Assembly (NCBI RefSeq): GCF_000369405.1 | Contig: NZ_KB849998.1 | Location: 436,548-500,547, forward strand | DNA length: 64,000 nt | Direction: 5' to 3' | DNA from: Acinetobacter sp. ANC 3929 | GTDB taxonomy: Bacteria; Pseudomonadota; Gammaproteobacteria; Pseudomonadales; Moraxellaceae | Shown here: in pieces, positions 40,016 through 48,910 of the stretch | How positions within the stretch are numbered: position 1 is the first letter of the stretch | Layout of the letters: each line of letters opens with the position of its first letter | The notes under the pieces: generated by a model | The model's input: the letters and a program-made list of their open reading frames with translations, nothing else | What the model was told of the DNA's origin: nothing | Database searches by the model: none | Position numbers and translations under genes: made by a program

Positions 40016-41845
40016 CTACGGATTGGACTTTATAGAAGTATCAAGTGGCTTATCTAAAGGCACATTCAAAAGCCGTAAAGATTCTTGCATGATGCGTGCA
40101 AATACTGGCGCTGCAACCAAACCACCGTAATAACGGCCTTGCGGGTTTTCAACCACGACGATCATGGCTAAACGCGGATCGCTGATTGGTGCAACACCTG
40201 CAAATAAAGCACGATATTCATTGTTTGAGTACCCTTTACGGTCTGCACGTAATTTATGTGCTGTCCCTGTCTTCCCTCCCACACGATAGCCAGGAATTAC
40301 CGCTTGCTTAGCCGTACCACCAGGCATGGTCACTTGCTCAAGCATAGTGAGTACTTGATCGGCAATTTTAGGACTCAACACCTGTGTGCCTTCTGGGGCC
40401 TTATCTAGTTTTCGCAAACTCAATGGCATTTGTACGCCATGATTTGCCAACATGGCGTACCCTTGTGCCACCTGCAAAATGGTTGCATTCAAACCATAAC
40501 CATAGGCCATGGTTCCCAATTGCGACGGATTAAGCTTATCACCCGAATAAAGCAAACCAGAACTTTCGCCCGGAAATTTCACCGCTGAACGATGACCGAA
40601 ACCAGCACGTCTAAAGAATGAAGGAACCGTATCTTTTGGTAAAGACAAGGCGATTTTAGCCGAGCCTACGTTTGAGGATTTAATAATCACCCCAGAAACG
40701 GTTAAAGCACCATAGTTATGTGTATCACGAATGGTATGCCAACCTAAACGCATTGATCCTGGTGAGGTATTTACAATGGTATTCGGTGTGTATTTACCAC
40801 TTTCCAAGGCAGCAGCCACGGTAAATGGCTTCATGGTCGAACCTGGCTCAAACATATCAATCGCGCCACGGTTACGCATCGCATCTTTATTACTGAGACC
40901 ATTTTTATCATTCGGGTTATAAGATGGCCAACTGGTCATCGCCAAAATTTCACCCGTTTTAACATCGACTGCAATCGCCGTTGCTGAACGTGCATTATTG
41001 GCGACACCCGCAGCGGTCAATTCACGATACATAATATATTGCAAACGTGAATCGATGCTCAGTGTGACATTTTCACCTGATTCAACTTCTTTAATCACTT
41101 CTGAAACTTTCAGACGATTACCCTTTTTATCGCGGATAATTTTCTGTTCACCATCCATACCTGACAACTGTTTATTCAGTTGCATTTCCAAACCTTCAAT
41201 CCCTACCCCTTCACTATTGGTCAAACCAATAATCTGTGCATTCGGCTGCGGTTGTGGGTAGTAGCGTTTATAACTTTTCTCTGCATAAACGCCTTGGAAA
41301 TTACGCTTGGTAATCAAGTCAGCTTGCTGTGGTGGAATTTCTTTTTGCAAAACCAAGTAACGTGAACGTGGACGTGCCTGCATTTGTTTCTTTAAATCAG
41401 CACGATCTACACCAACGGCATCTGCCAGTTCATCTAGGTTCAAGTTTTTATCGGGCAATTGACGTTTTAATTTACGATTATTCGGGTCTTTTTTGAGTTC
41501 AGCTGTAATCTCATCAAATTGCTGTTTGGTTTCCCAATAATCTCTTGGGTCCATCACGATTTTCATGATCGGAGTACTAATCGCCAAAGGTACACCATGG
41601 CGATCACTAATCACGCCACGCATCGCCTCTAAACGCTCAGTCCTTAAAATATTGGCATTGGCCTTATTTTGCAAAAAGTCTTTATTGACCACTTGCACAT
41701 AGAACGCACGTGCAATCAACACCACAAAACAAAGCAGCACCGTTCCCCAAAGCAGATAAAATCGCCACATATCCAAAGCAAGGGTCGGTCTTTCAGAAAT
41801 AGACTGCTGTTTTTTTCGTATTGGTTTACTTCGCTTATCTGCCAT
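40016..41845 (-). CDS. ftsI: Peptidoglycan D,D-transpeptidase FtsI (PBP3)
   Basis: Septal class B PBP of 609 residues. A basic cytoplasmic start precedes one transmembrane helix (about 28-48), then the pedestal domain and the transpeptidase domain with SxxK in PGSTMKPF, SxN in SSNVGS and KTG in GKTGTAHK. It crosslinks septal wall together with FtsW, encoded elsewhere. It follows ftsL by ten bases and precedes murE. Confidence 0.97.
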   Translation of the reverse strand: MADKRSKPIRKKQQSISERPTLALDMWRFYLLWGTVLLCFVVLIARAFYVQVVNKDFLQNKANANILRTERLEAMRGVISDRHGVPLAISTPIMKIVMDPRDYWETKQQFDEITAELKKDPNNRKLKRQLPDKNLNLDELADAVGVDRADLKKQMQARPRSRYLVLQKEIPPQQADLITKRNFQGVYAEKSYKRYYPQPQPNAQIIGLTNSEGVGIEGLEMQLNKQLSGMDGEQKIIRDKKGNRLKVSEVIKEVESGENVTLSIDSRLQYIMYRELTAAGVANNARSATAIAVDVKTGEILAMTSWPSYNPNDKNGLSNKDAMRNRGAIDMFEPGSTMKPFTVAAALESGKYTPNTIVNTSPGSMRLGWHTIRDTHNYGALTVSGVIIKSSNVGSAKIALSLPKDTVPSFFRRAGFGHRSAVKFPGESSGLLYSGDKLNPSQLGTMAYGYGLNATILQVAQGYAMLANHGVQMPLSLRKLDKAPEGTQVLSPKIADQVLTMLEQVTMPGGTAKQAVIPGYRVGGKTGTAHKLRADRKGYSNNEYRALFAGVAPISDPRLAMIVVVENPQGRYYGGLVAAPVFARIMQESLRLLNVPLDKPLDTSIKSNP

Positions 41846-41855
41846 ACAGCATGCC

Positions 41856-42194
41856 TTATTTATCTTGCTTTGAAGTCATAGGTAAAGAAATCACGACCGT
41901 CTGCGTTGCTGGCGGTGAGAACATACGGAGTTGTGTGACTGCGCGAGAACCAATCTGTGCGGTTGCACCAAAGGTTTGCTGTTCAATCAATAAACGCCCC
42001 CATTCAGCGTTTAAATCATCTCTTTCACGCATATATGCACTCAAGTCACGATAATCATGACGGTATTCAAAGACTTGGAATACCACCATCATCGCACTTG
42101 TAAACACCAATGCAACGAGTACAGCATACACAACAACCTTTTTCAGTCCTTTTCTGCTGCTTGTTTTAACGTCGTCATCATTCTTGTTGTTCAT
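41856..42194 (-). CDS. ftsL: Cell division protein FtsL
   Basis: Small bitopic protein (112 residues): charged cytoplasmic N-terminus, transmembrane helix at about 20-42 (VVVYAVLVALVFTSAMMVVF), then a heptad-rich periplasmic segment ending in a low-complexity tail. FtsL forms the FtsQLB complex that activates FtsWI. Sequence conservation in this family is low; length, topology and the place between rsmH (2 bp) and ftsI decide the call. Confidence 0.92.
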   Translation of the reverse strand: MNNKNDDDVKTSSRKGLKKVVVYAVLVALVFTSAMMVVFQVFEYRHDYRDLSAYMRERDDLNAEWGRLLIEQQTFGATAQIGSRAVTQLRMFSPPATQTVVISLPMTSKQDK

Positions 42195-42196
42195 TC

Positions 42197-43117
42197 TCAG
42201 CCTTTTTGCTCTAAACGCTCAGCCACACGTAGCCATGCACTACGCGAACGAGGATTTGCTTTTACTTCTGCTTCACTCGCACGAATACGAGAAACTTTCT
42301 TTAAACGTCGAGTATCGACCCGTGCTTGAGGCATGCCCCAACCTGAATCTTCGGCCAAACTCGATTCTTTTTGAATAAACTGCTTGATTAAACGATCTTC
42401 CAAAGAATGAAAGCTAATCACTGCCAGCTGCGCAGTTGGTTTTAATAATGTGACAGCTTGCGGTAAAAATGTCTCGATATCATCGAGTTCTTTGTTAATG
42501 GCAATACGAATCGCTTGGAAAGTACGCGTTGCAGGATGCTTATGCTTCTCCCACTTTGGATGTGCGGTTTTAACCACTTCTGCCAGTTGGGCTGTCGTTG
42601 TCATTTCACCTGCCAATTTAATGGCTTTGGCAATACGACGGCTATAACGTTCTTCGCCATATTGGTAAATAATGTTTGCGAGTTTTTCTTCTTCAATCTG
42701 AAGCAACCACTCTGCTGCGGTTAAGCCTTGCGAATTGTCCATTCGCATATCCAATGGCCCGTTTTGCATAAAGCTGAAACCACGTTCAGCTTGGTCCAAT
42801 TGCGGCGATGACACGCCTAAGTCAGCCATAATGCCATCGACTTCAGTCAGACCAATGTGGGCGAGTTCAGATTGAATATCAGCAAAACTGGCATGAATAA
42901 TTTTAAAACGTGGATCTTCTTTTTCTAATTGTGCTGCAACTTCAAGGGCTTGTGGATCTTTATCGAAAGCGTAAACGCGCGCGTTTTGGTCGAGTTTTGA
43001 AAGTAATAGCTTGGTATGACCACCACGACCAAAGGTCGCATCGACAAAAATACCAGTATCGCGACCTGCCAATACGCCATCAACGGTTTCATGAAGTAAG
43101 ACAGAAATATGCGACAT
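42197..43117 (-). CDS. rsmH: 16S rRNA (cytosine1402-N4)-methyltransferase RsmH
   Basis: SAM-dependent methyltransferase (formerly MraW), 306 residues, methylating C1402 in the ribosomal P-site. HISVLLHETVDGV at the start, FVDATFGRGGHT for SAM binding and ADLGVSSPQLDQAERGFSF are family signatures. It is the first gene of the cluster; the usual mraZ is not present upstream. Confidence 0.97.
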   Translation of the reverse strand: MSHISVLLHETVDGVLAGRDTGIFVDATFGRGGHTKLLLSKLDQNARVYAFDKDPQALEVAAQLEKEDPRFKIIHASFADIQSELAHIGLTEVDGIMADLGVSSPQLDQAERGFSFMQNGPLDMRMDNSQGLTAAEWLLQIEEEKLANIIYQYGEERYSRRIAKAIKLAGEMTTTAQLAEVVKTAHPKWEKHKHPATRTFQAIRIAINKELDDIETFLPQAVTLLKPTAQLAVISFHSLEDRLIKQFIQKESSLAEDSGWGMPQARVDTRRLKKVSRIRASEAEVKANPRSRSAWLRVAERLEQKG

Positions 43118-43249
43118 AAGAAATGAATCAACAGCTGAAAATGTAACTGCACATTATCACCTTGTTTTATGTCAGCACCAAACGACTTTTTGTAGAGAAT
43201 TCTTAACTTTTCATAGATAAAACCGTTTTCTTATCATTTTTCAGCCAAC

Positions 43250-43280
43250 AAAAAAGCAAATACAGCGCGTATTTGCTTTT
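43250..43280 (-). terminator. Intrinsic terminator of sbp
   Basis: Twelve-bp perfect stem (43252-43263 with 43269-43280), five-base loop and a T-tract on the minus strand, 35 bases past the sbp stop. Confidence 0.85.
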
Positions 43281-43314
43281 CTACTTTTTGTACCAATTTG
43301 AATGAGAACTAAAT

Positions 43315-44310
43315 TTATGGTTTTTCCGCATAAATCTGGTCAAAAATCGCACCATTCACAAAATGTGTTTTTTGCGCTTTTGCCCAACCACCAAATACGT
43401 CATTAATCTTGAACAGCTTAATCTTTGGAAATTGCTGAGCATATTTGGCAGCAACTTGCGGGTTACGTGGACGGAAATAATATTTCGCAGCCAGTTCTTG
43501 CCCTAAAGGTGAATAAAGGAAATTTAAGTAACCACGCGCTAACTGACGGTTGCCATTTTTATCGACGGTTTTATCAACAATTGCCACAGAAGGTTCAGCC
43601 AAAATCGAAATCGATGGATACACAATTTCAAATTTGTCTTTCCCTAGGCCTTGAGTTGCCAATAACGCCTCATTTTCCCAAGACAACAACACGTCACCAA
43701 TACCACGCTCAGCAAAAGTGGTGAGTGAACCACGTGCACCAGAGTCTAAGACTTTGACATTTTGATAAAGCTTTTTCACCAATTCACGTGCCTTAACATC
43801 ATTACCACCAGGCTGTTTCAATGCATAACCCCAAGCCGATAAATAAATCCAGCGTGGTGCACCACCCGTTTTTGGGTTTGGTGTAATGATTTCAACACCC
43901 GTTTTTGTCAAATCATTCCAGTCACGAATATTTTTTGGATTGCCTTTACGCACTAAGAACACTACGGTTGAGGTGTAAGGTGCAGAGTTATCTTTAAATT
44001 GTTTTTGCCAGTCTTTACGGATTAAACCTGCATTGGCAATTTCATCAATATCATTGGCCAATGCGAGCGTTACAACGTCTGCCTGCAAGCCATCAATGAC
44101 TGAACGTGCCTGTTTACCCGAGCCGCCATGTGACTGTTTAAAGTCAACATCCTGTCCTGTTCTTTTTTTCCAGTACTGACCAAATGCTTGATTGTATTCT
44201 TGATAAAACTCACGTGTTGGATCATAAGACACGTTTAAAAAAGTAGTTGCCGCTTGTGCTACACTATTTAAGCCCAACGCCAACAATGCTGCTGCGATGA
44301 CAGTTTTCAT
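43315..44310 (-). CDS. sbp: Periplasmic sulfate-binding protein
   Basis: Substrate-binding protein of a sulfate ABC importer, 331 residues. Signal peptide ends near VAQAA. The mature part begins [17 protein letters not shown] and includes [12 protein letters not shown] and GSRGSL-like GARGSLTTF, which hold the sulfate-binding residues. It has a terminator directly after it and no permease or ATPase genes alongside, so it stands alone here; cysTWA must be elsewhere. A promoter is visible about 35-60 bases upstream. Thiosulfate (CysP) specificity cannot be excluded. Confidence 0.9.
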   Translation of the reverse strand: MKTVIAAALLALGLNSVAQAATTFLNVSYDPTREFYQEYNQAFGQYWKKRTGQDVDFKQSHGGSGKQARSVIDGLQADVVTLALANDIDEIANAGLIRKDWQKQFKDNSAPYTSTVVFLVRKGNPKNIRDWNDLTKTGVEIITPNPKTGGAPRWIYLSAWGYALKQPGGNDVKARELVKKLYQNVKVLDSGARGSLTTFAERGIGDVLLSWENEALLATQGLGKDKFEIVYPSISILAEPSVAIVDKTVDKNGNRQLARGYLNFLYSPLGQELAAKYYFRPRNPQVAAKYAQQFPKIKLFKINDVFGGWAKAQKTHFVNGAIFDQIYAEKP

Positions 44311-44343
44311 TTATTGTTTACTCATTTCGCCCCGTTTGTCACC

Positions 44344-44371
44344 ACTATATTTCTTTAAAAATAATTTACAA
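44344..44371 (-). promoter_or_regulatory. Sigma-70 promoter of sbp
   Basis: On the minus strand TTGTAA (44371-44366) and TATAGT (44349-44344) are 16 bases apart, about 34 bases before the sbp ATG. Both elements match four to five of six consensus bases. Confidence 0.5.
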
Positions 44372-44480
44372 TCATATAGTTATACCAATAAATTTATTGC
44401 TATTCTATTTTTAAGATATAGCCCTAGCCCGTATTTCCTGTATTTAAACGATACTCAGCCTGCTATTTCCATGGAAAAAT

Positions 44481-44499
44481 GAGAAAAATTATCATTCTC
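44481..44499. promoter_or_regulatory. Fur-like box in the sbp/small exported protein intergenic region
   Basis: The 19-mer reading GAGAATGATAATTTTTCTC on the minus strand matches about 15 of 19 positions of the classical Fur consensus by eye. It is about 170 bases from sbp and 220 from the exported-protein gene, so its target is unclear; the plus-strand promoter at 44534 is the nearest. Confidence 0.4.
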
Positions 44500-44533
44500 C
44501 ACTTTTTCTACACATTTGCTTGCTAAATTCCAG

Positions 44534-44563
44534 TTGTACACAAAGTAGCCACACTGCTATAAA
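44534..44563 (+). promoter_or_regulatory. Possible extended -10 promoter for the small exported protein
   Basis: TTGTAC (44534-44539) and TGC-TATAAA (-10 at 44558-44563) with an 18-base spacer and extended -10. It would give a leader of about 150 bases containing a TGTGA-N6-TCA sequence near 44607 and an AGTCT/AGACT hairpin at 44682-44694. Confidence 0.4.
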
Positions 44564-44720
44564 TATACACTAGGATGTGTCAAATTTTTATATTTTTGTA
44601 AAAAGTGTGACATATATCAACTTTTTTATTAAAATTTATGTTTAAATCGTATTATTAAAGCAATACTATAGTTGTTTGGTTAGTCTTGTAGACTCAAAAT
44701 CATATAAGGGGATGTGAGCA

Positions 44721-45026
44721 ATGCGAGCATTAAATTTGAAAAAAACGCTAAGCTTAAGCTTATTTTTAGTATGTTCTATTCAATTTGGACATGCGGCAGC
44801 AATTAAAGAAAGCAATAACATAAGAACAATTGATAAATCTTCTTCAAGCTTAATTGTTAAAGCACTGGATCAACAAAAACGTAATACATCGATGTTGCCG
44901 TCAACAGATGATGAGTTAAAAATGTTGAATACGATTCGTACAACACCAACTCAGACCTTCTTTGCCAGCCAACATGAGCGTTTTTCTCGTTTCGTTCAAA
45001 TCATATTCCAACCGCACACTTCTTAA
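44721..45026 (+). CDS. Small exported protein of unknown function
   Basis: A 101-residue protein I do not recognise. The N-terminus (MRALNLKKTLSLSLFLVCSIQFGHAAA) is a good signal peptide with cleavage near GHA, leaving about 75 residues. The mature part is hydrophilic with no Cys, and ends in a more hydrophobic FSRFVQIIFQPHTS. AAGGGG lies nine bases before the ATG, a strong site, and a clean terminator follows, so it looks like a real single gene. It is divergent from sbp across a 410-base region with a Fur-like box. It may be restricted to the genus. Confidence 0.7.
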   Translation: MRALNLKKTLSLSLFLVCSIQFGHAAAIKESNNIRTIDKSSSSLIVKALDQQKRNTSMLPSTDDELKMLNTIRTTPTQTFFASQHERFSRFVQIIFQPHTS

Positions 45027-45063
45027 TATTTTTTAAATATGTGCCCCTTCACATGTTTAAATC

Positions 45064-45093
45064 AAGCCTAGTCATGCCGTGACTAGGCTTTTT
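45064..45093 (+). terminator. Intrinsic terminator after small exported protein
   Basis: Eleven-bp perfect stem (45064-45074 with 45080-45090), five-base loop and T-run, about 40 bases past the stop and 40 before gltX. Confidence 0.85.
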
Positions 45094-45134
45094 CGTTATA
45101 ATGGTCTCAATTTTAATTTAAGCCCCGATCATTT

Positions 45135-46643
45135 ATGAAAGTCCGTACCCGTATTGCGCCTTCTCCTACAGGTTTCCCCCATGTAGGTACTGCTTATATT
45201 GCGTTATTTAATTTATGTTTTGCCAAACAACATGGCGGTGAATTTATTTTACGTATTGAAGATACGGATCAACTTCGTTCAACACCAGAATCTGAAAAAA
45301 TGATTTTAGATTCTTTGCGCTGGTTAGGGCTGAATTGGTCTGAAGGCCCAGATGTTGGTGGTCCACATGCACCATATCGCCAATCAGAGCGAATGGGCAT
45401 TTATAAGCAATACGCACTTGAATTAATTGAAAAAGGTCATGCATTCTACTGTTTTGCAACCGCAGAAGAGCTTGACCAAATGCGCGCTGAACAGCAAGCA
45501 CGTGGCGAAACACCAAAATATGATGGTCGTGGCTTAAAACTATCTCCAGAAGAAGTACAACGTCGTCTTGCTGCGGGTGAACCTCACGTTATTCGTATGA
45601 AAGTACCGGAAGAAGGCATTTGTAAAATTAATGACTTACTCCGTGGTGAAGTTGAGATCCCATGGGTGCAAGTCGACATGCAAGTGCTGTTAAAAACAGA
45701 TGGTTTGCCAACTTACCACCTTGCAAACGTAGTAGATGACCACTTAATGGAAATCACTCATGTATTACGTGGTGAAGAGTGGTTGCCATCTGCACCGAAG
45801 CATCAATTGCTGTATCAATATTTCGGTTGGGACATGCCAACTCTGTGCCATATGCCATTGTTGCGTAACCCAGACAAGTCAAAATTATCTAAACGTAAAA
45901 ATCCGACGTCAATCAACTATTATCGCGACATCGGTGTATTACCAGAGGCATTATTGAATTATTTAGGCCGTATGGGTTGGTCAATGCCTGATGAGCGTGA
46001 AGTATTTACCCTGCAAGACATGATTGAAAACTTTGATGTACAACGTGTTTCTCTTGGCGGTCCGATCTTTGATGTTGAGAAACTGAACTGGCTCAATGGT
46101 CAATGGATCAAAGCATTAACACCCGGGCAACTGTTAGACCGTTTATTGGCATGGAAAAGTGATCGTCAAACGCTTGAGGAGATTGCTGCAGCGATTCAAC
46201 CACGTATCAACTTACTCTCTGAAGCAGTGAATTGGGCTGGTTTCTATTTCAATCACATGCCACAAATCAGCAAAGCGCAATTTGAAAGCAAAAAACTGAC
46301 AGAAGAACAAGTTCGTCAGAGCCTACAGTTTGCAATTTGGCGCTTAGAAAGTCAGTTCAGCTGGAATAATGACACGGTGAGTCAAACCTTGATGGACTTG
46401 GCCAATCAGATGGAAGTTAAACTTCGTGATTTCATGCCAGCTTTCTTTATTGCGATTGCAGGTTCAACCAGCTCTACGCCAGTGATGCAATCCATGGTGA
46501 CATTGGGTCCAGATTTGACCTTTGCACGCTTGCGTCATGCTTTAGAGATTGTGGGCGCACCGAGCAAGAAAGAACTGAAAGTTTGGGAAAAGCTAAATGA
46601 ATCACTAAAACTGCCGAAAAATGATGCAAATAGTGAGACTTAA
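45135..46643 (+). CDS. gltX: Glutamyl-tRNA synthetase
   Basis: Class I aminoacyl-tRNA synthetase of 502 residues that charges tRNA-Glu. The HIGH-type motif is in [12 protein letters not shown] (His at about 16) and the KMSKS-type motif in KLSKRKN. RIEDTDQ and the [13 protein letters not shown] segment are family signatures. The genome order is notable: its substrate tRNA-Glu is encoded about 160 bases downstream, with two more copies after the next gene. Confidence 0.97.
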   Translation: MKVRTRIAPSPTGFPHVGTAYIALFNLCFAKQHGGEFILRIEDTDQLRSTPESEKMILDSLRWLGLNWSEGPDVGGPHAPYRQSERMGIYKQYALELIEKGHAFYCFATAEELDQMRAEQQARGETPKYDGRGLKLSPEEVQRRLAAGEPHVIRMKVPEEGICKINDLLRGEVEIPWVQVDMQVLLKTDGLPTYHLANVVDDHLMEITHVLRGEEWLPSAPKHQLLYQYFGWDMPTLCHMPLLRNPDKSKLSKRKNPTSINYYRDIGVLPEALLNYLGRMGWSMPDEREVFTLQDMIENFDVQRVSLGGPIFDVEKLNWLNGQWIKALTPGQLLDRLLAWKSDRQTLEEIAAAIQPRINLLSEAVNWAGFYFNHMPQISKAQFESKKLTEEQVRQSLQFAIWRLESQFSWNNDTVSQTLMDLANQMEVKLRDFMPAFFIAIAGSTSSTPVMQSMVTLGPDLTFARLRHALEIVGAPSKKELKVWEKLNESLKLPKNDANSET

Positions 46644-46656
46644 TTCAGTTTAATGA

Positions 46657-46685
46657 TTGACGTGTGAGCGCATTCCCCCTAATAT
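46657..46685 (+). promoter_or_regulatory. Promoter of the tRNA-Ala/tRNA-Glu unit
   Basis: TTGACG (46657-46662), exactly 17 bases, then TAATAT (46680-46685). A GC-containing discriminator (TGCGC) follows, as in stringently controlled stable-RNA promoters. The start point should lie about ten bases before tRNA-Ala. Confidence 0.75.
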
Positions 46686-46696
46686 TGCGCTCACAC
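46662..46696. repeat. Perfect inverted repeat straddling the tRNA promoter -10
   Basis: Arms of 11 bases, GTGTGAGCGCA at 46662-46672 and TGCGCTCACAC at 46686-46696, flank the -10 element TAATAT. There is no T-tract after it, so it is not a standard terminator for gltX. It could be an operator, a hairpin that ends gltX read-through, or both. Confidence 0.75.
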
Positions 46697-46702
46697 AATC
46701 TG

Positions 46703-46778
46703 GGGGTCATAGCTCAGTTGGTAGAGCGCTACAATGGCATTGTAGAGGTCAGCAGTTCGATCCTGCTTGGCTCCACCA
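46703..46778 (+). tRNA. tRNA-Ala (anticodon GGC)
   Basis: Full cloverleaf of 76 bases. Acceptor GGGGTCA pairs with TGGCTCC (two wobbles), D-stem GCTC/GAGC, anticodon stem CTACA/TGTAG with loop ATGGCAT giving GGC, T-stem AGCAG/CTGCT with loop TTCGATC, and an encoded CCA. It is 24 bases before a tRNA-Glu gene, so the two are co-transcribed. Confidence 0.97.
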
Positions 46779-46802
46779 AACCTTATTTGTGTTGCCTCAT
46801 CT

Positions 46803-46878
46803 GTCCCTATCGTCTAGAGGCCTAGGACATCGCCCTTTCACGGCGGTAACCGGGGTTCGAATCCCCGTAGGGACGCCA
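46803..46878 (+). tRNA. tRNA-Glu (anticodon TTC), copy 1
   Basis: Cloverleaf of 76 bases with acceptor GTCCCTA/TAGGGAC, anticodon loop CTTTCAC (TTC), T-loop TTCGAAT and encoded CCA. Identical in sequence to the copies at 48611 and 48792. It lies downstream of gltX, whose product charges it. Confidence 0.98.
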
Positions 46879-46990
46879 AATTTTGTTTATCTAATAATTA
46901 TATTTTTCTCACAATCTTGCCTGAATCAGATTGCACATTTTCGAATTTTCCATAAAATAGCCGCTTCTCTATGCTTGGACAAATTGTCGT

Positions 46991-48397
46991 ATGCAATCTT
47001 CCAACTCGAATACGCATTCAGAATCAAAAACTTTAAAACGTGCAATGAGCACTCGCCATTTAGTTATGCTTTCTTTAGGCGGTGCAATCGGTACAGGTTT
47101 ATTTTTAGGTTCTGGTGAAGTTATCGCTCAAACTGGCCCTGTGGGTGCAATTATTGCCTATGTGTTAGGTGGTTTGATTGCCTATATGGTCATGCTCTGT
47201 TTAGGTGAACTTGCAGTACATATGCCTGTTGCTGGATCTTTTGGTGCATACGCTCAAAAATATATTGGTCCAGGCACGGGTTACATGATTTCTTGGGTCT
47301 ATTGGCTCACATGGACTGCCACCTTAGGGACAGAATTTACCGCTGCCGCCTTGCTGATGCAGGAATGGTTCCCACATATTTCCATGTGGATCTGGACCAT
47401 TATTTTTGCAGTTACCATTTTAGGGCTCAATCTTAGTTCAACACGCATGTTTGCTGAATCTGAGTTTTGGTTAGCCTTGGTTAAAGTAGTGACCGTGATT
47501 GCCTTCATTATTTTGGGCTTGTTGGCTATTTTTGGCCTGATTCCCTTCCAAGGTTATGAATCAGCACCACTGTTCCATAACTTGACTGCACATGGTTGGT
47601 TCCCGCAAGGTTTAATTCCAATCTTTACCACCATGCTGATTGTTAACTTCGCCTTCTCGGGTACAGAGCTGATTGGTGTGGCGGCAGGTGAAACCAAAGA
47701 CCCCGCTGAAAATGTGCCTAAGGCGATTAATGCCGCCATCTGGCGTTTATTAATTTTCTTTGTCGGTACGATCATTGTGATTAGTGCACTGCTTCCTTTC
47801 CAAGCCGCAGGTTTGGGTACTGAAGGTGTCAGTAGCAGCCCGTTCGTTACGGTGTTTAATTATATTGGTATTCCTTATGCCGATGACATTATCCGTTTCG
47901 TGATTATTACGGCTTTGTTGTCTGCAGCAAACTCGGGTCTGTATGCTGCATCACGTATGATGTGGTCTCTCTCAGATCAGCGTCAGCTACCAAGTGTTTT
48001 CTCAAGACTATCTAAGAGTGGAACGCCGATTATTGCGCTTGTCGTGACCATGTTTGGTGCAATCCCAGGACTTTTATCAGAACACTTTGCGCCTGAAACA
48101 ATTTTCAAGAATTTATTGGGTATCGCTGCATTCACTATGGTCATTGTGTGGATGAGCATCTGTTTAAGTCAGTTTAACTTTAGACGCCAGTGGTATAAAG
48201 CAGGCCATTCTGCAAAAGATTTGAAATTTGCTGCGCCACTTTATCCAATTGTCCCAATTCTCGGTTTCATCTTCTGTTTCATTACCGGTTTAAGTATGGC
48301 AGCAGATCCTGAGATGCAGGCTGGCTTTATTGGCTGTTTACTGTTTATTGCAGCCTGTTATTTAAGTCATTACGTGTTTTATCGTGATCGTAAATAA
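46991..48397 (+). CDS. Amino-acid permease (APC family, MmuP/LysP-like)
   Basis: Inner-membrane amino-acid transporter of 468 residues with about 12 transmembrane helices. MLSLGGAIGTGLFLGSG is the family's helix-1 substrate motif, and FSGTELIGVAAGET and AANSGLYAASRM are further signatures of the AAT subfamily. Overall the closest pattern I recall is the S-methylmethionine permease MmuP (GWFPQG-LPI, RAPWYPLVP-like end), but LysP, GabP and ProY are related, so the substrate is open. The ATG at 46991 has no good ribosome site. The gene is inserted between tRNA-Glu copies 1 and 2 and has its own terminator. Confidence 0.88.
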   Translation: MQSSNSNTHSESKTLKRAMSTRHLVMLSLGGAIGTGLFLGSGEVIAQTGPVGAIIAYVLGGLIAYMVMLCLGELAVHMPVAGSFGAYAQKYIGPGTGYMISWVYWLTWTATLGTEFTAAALLMQEWFPHISMWIWTIIFAVTILGLNLSSTRMFAESEFWLALVKVVTVIAFIILGLLAIFGLIPFQGYESAPLFHNLTAHGWFPQGLIPIFTTMLIVNFAFSGTELIGVAAGETKDPAENVPKAINAAIWRLLIFFVGTIIVISALLPFQAAGLGTEGVSSSPFVTVFNYIGIPYADDIIRFVIITALLSAANSGLYAASRMMWSLSDQRQLPSVFSRLSKSGTPIIALVVTMFGAIPGLLSEHFAPETIFKNLLGIAAFTMVIVWMSICLSQFNFRRQWYKAGHSAKDLKFAAPLYPIVPILGFIFCFITGLSMAADPEMQAGFIGCLLFIAACYLSHYVFYRDRK

Positions 48398-48407
48398 TCA
48401 AATCCCA

Positions 48408-48436
48408 TAAAAAATGCAGCTTAAGCTGCATTTTTT
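48408..48436 (+). terminator. Intrinsic terminator after permease gene
   Basis: Twelve-bp stem (AAAAAATGCAGC/GCTGCATTTTTT) with a TTAA loop and T-run, about ten bases past the stop. It can work in both directions. Confidence 0.85.
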
Positions 48437-48564
48437 ATGTCTGTAGATGTACTATTTATGTGGTGTTTTTTTCGCTTAACTACTTATTTTTGATTATTTA
48501 TTCTGCGATATGTTTTATTTTTAGACACTTATTCACTTTTTTTAAGTTTTATTCAGAAAAGTGT

Positions 48565-48593
48565 TTGACACCCTATCTAATTCACCCTAATAT
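48565..48593 (+). promoter_or_regulatory. Promoter of the second tRNA-Glu unit
   Basis: Perfect TTGACA (48565-48570), 17 bases, then TAATAT (48588-48593), identical in -10 to the tRNA-Ala promoter. A short GC-rich discriminator (CGCCC) follows. The start point should lie a few bases before tRNA-Glu copy 2. Confidence 0.8.
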
Positions 48594-48610
48594 ACGCCCA
48601 CCTCTGAAAC

Positions 48611-48686
48611 GTCCCTATCGTCTAGAGGCCTAGGACATCGCCCTTTCACGGCGGTAACCGGGGTTCGAATCCCCGTAGGGACGCCA
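48611..48686 (+). tRNA. tRNA-Glu (anticodon TTC), copy 2
   Basis: Identical over all 76 bases to the copy at 46803, with encoded CCA. It starts about 18 bases after a near-perfect promoter and 105 bases before copy 3. Confidence 0.98.
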
Positions 48687-48791
48687 CTAAATTCGAGGAA
48701 AAGCAAAGATTAACATTTTTGCCGAGAATTTAGGCCTAGCGGCACATGATATATTTAATATCTTCGCCATAGGTAAATCTCCTCACGATAA

Positions 48792-48867
48792 GTCCCTATC
48801 GTCTAGAGGCCTAGGACATCGCCCTTTCACGGCGGTAACCGGGGTTCGAATCCCCGTAGGGACGCCA
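48792..48867 (+). tRNA. tRNA-Glu (anticodon TTC), copy 3
   Basis: Identical to copies 1 and 2. No clear promoter of its own; probably co-transcribed with copy 2 and ended by the strong terminator just after it. The 105-base spacer holds TGCCG/CGGCA and GATAT/ATATC inverted repeats. Confidence 0.98.
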
Positions 48868-48873
48868 AATTCT

Positions 48874-48905
48874 AAAAAAGCCACTGCATTGACAGTGGCT
48901 TTTTT
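48874..48905. terminator. Bidirectional terminator after tRNA-Glu copy 3
   Basis: Thirteen-bp perfect stem (48874-48886 with 48893-48905), six-base loop, A and T runs on both sides. It ends the tRNA unit and also the minus-strand gene that stops at 48911. Confidence 0.9.
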
Positions 48906-48910
48906 ATTGC

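Noticed and set aside
46803..48867. Three identical 76-base repeats as a possible CRISPR or mobile repeat
   Set aside because: They fold as tRNA-Glu with encoded CCA, and spacing is irregular.
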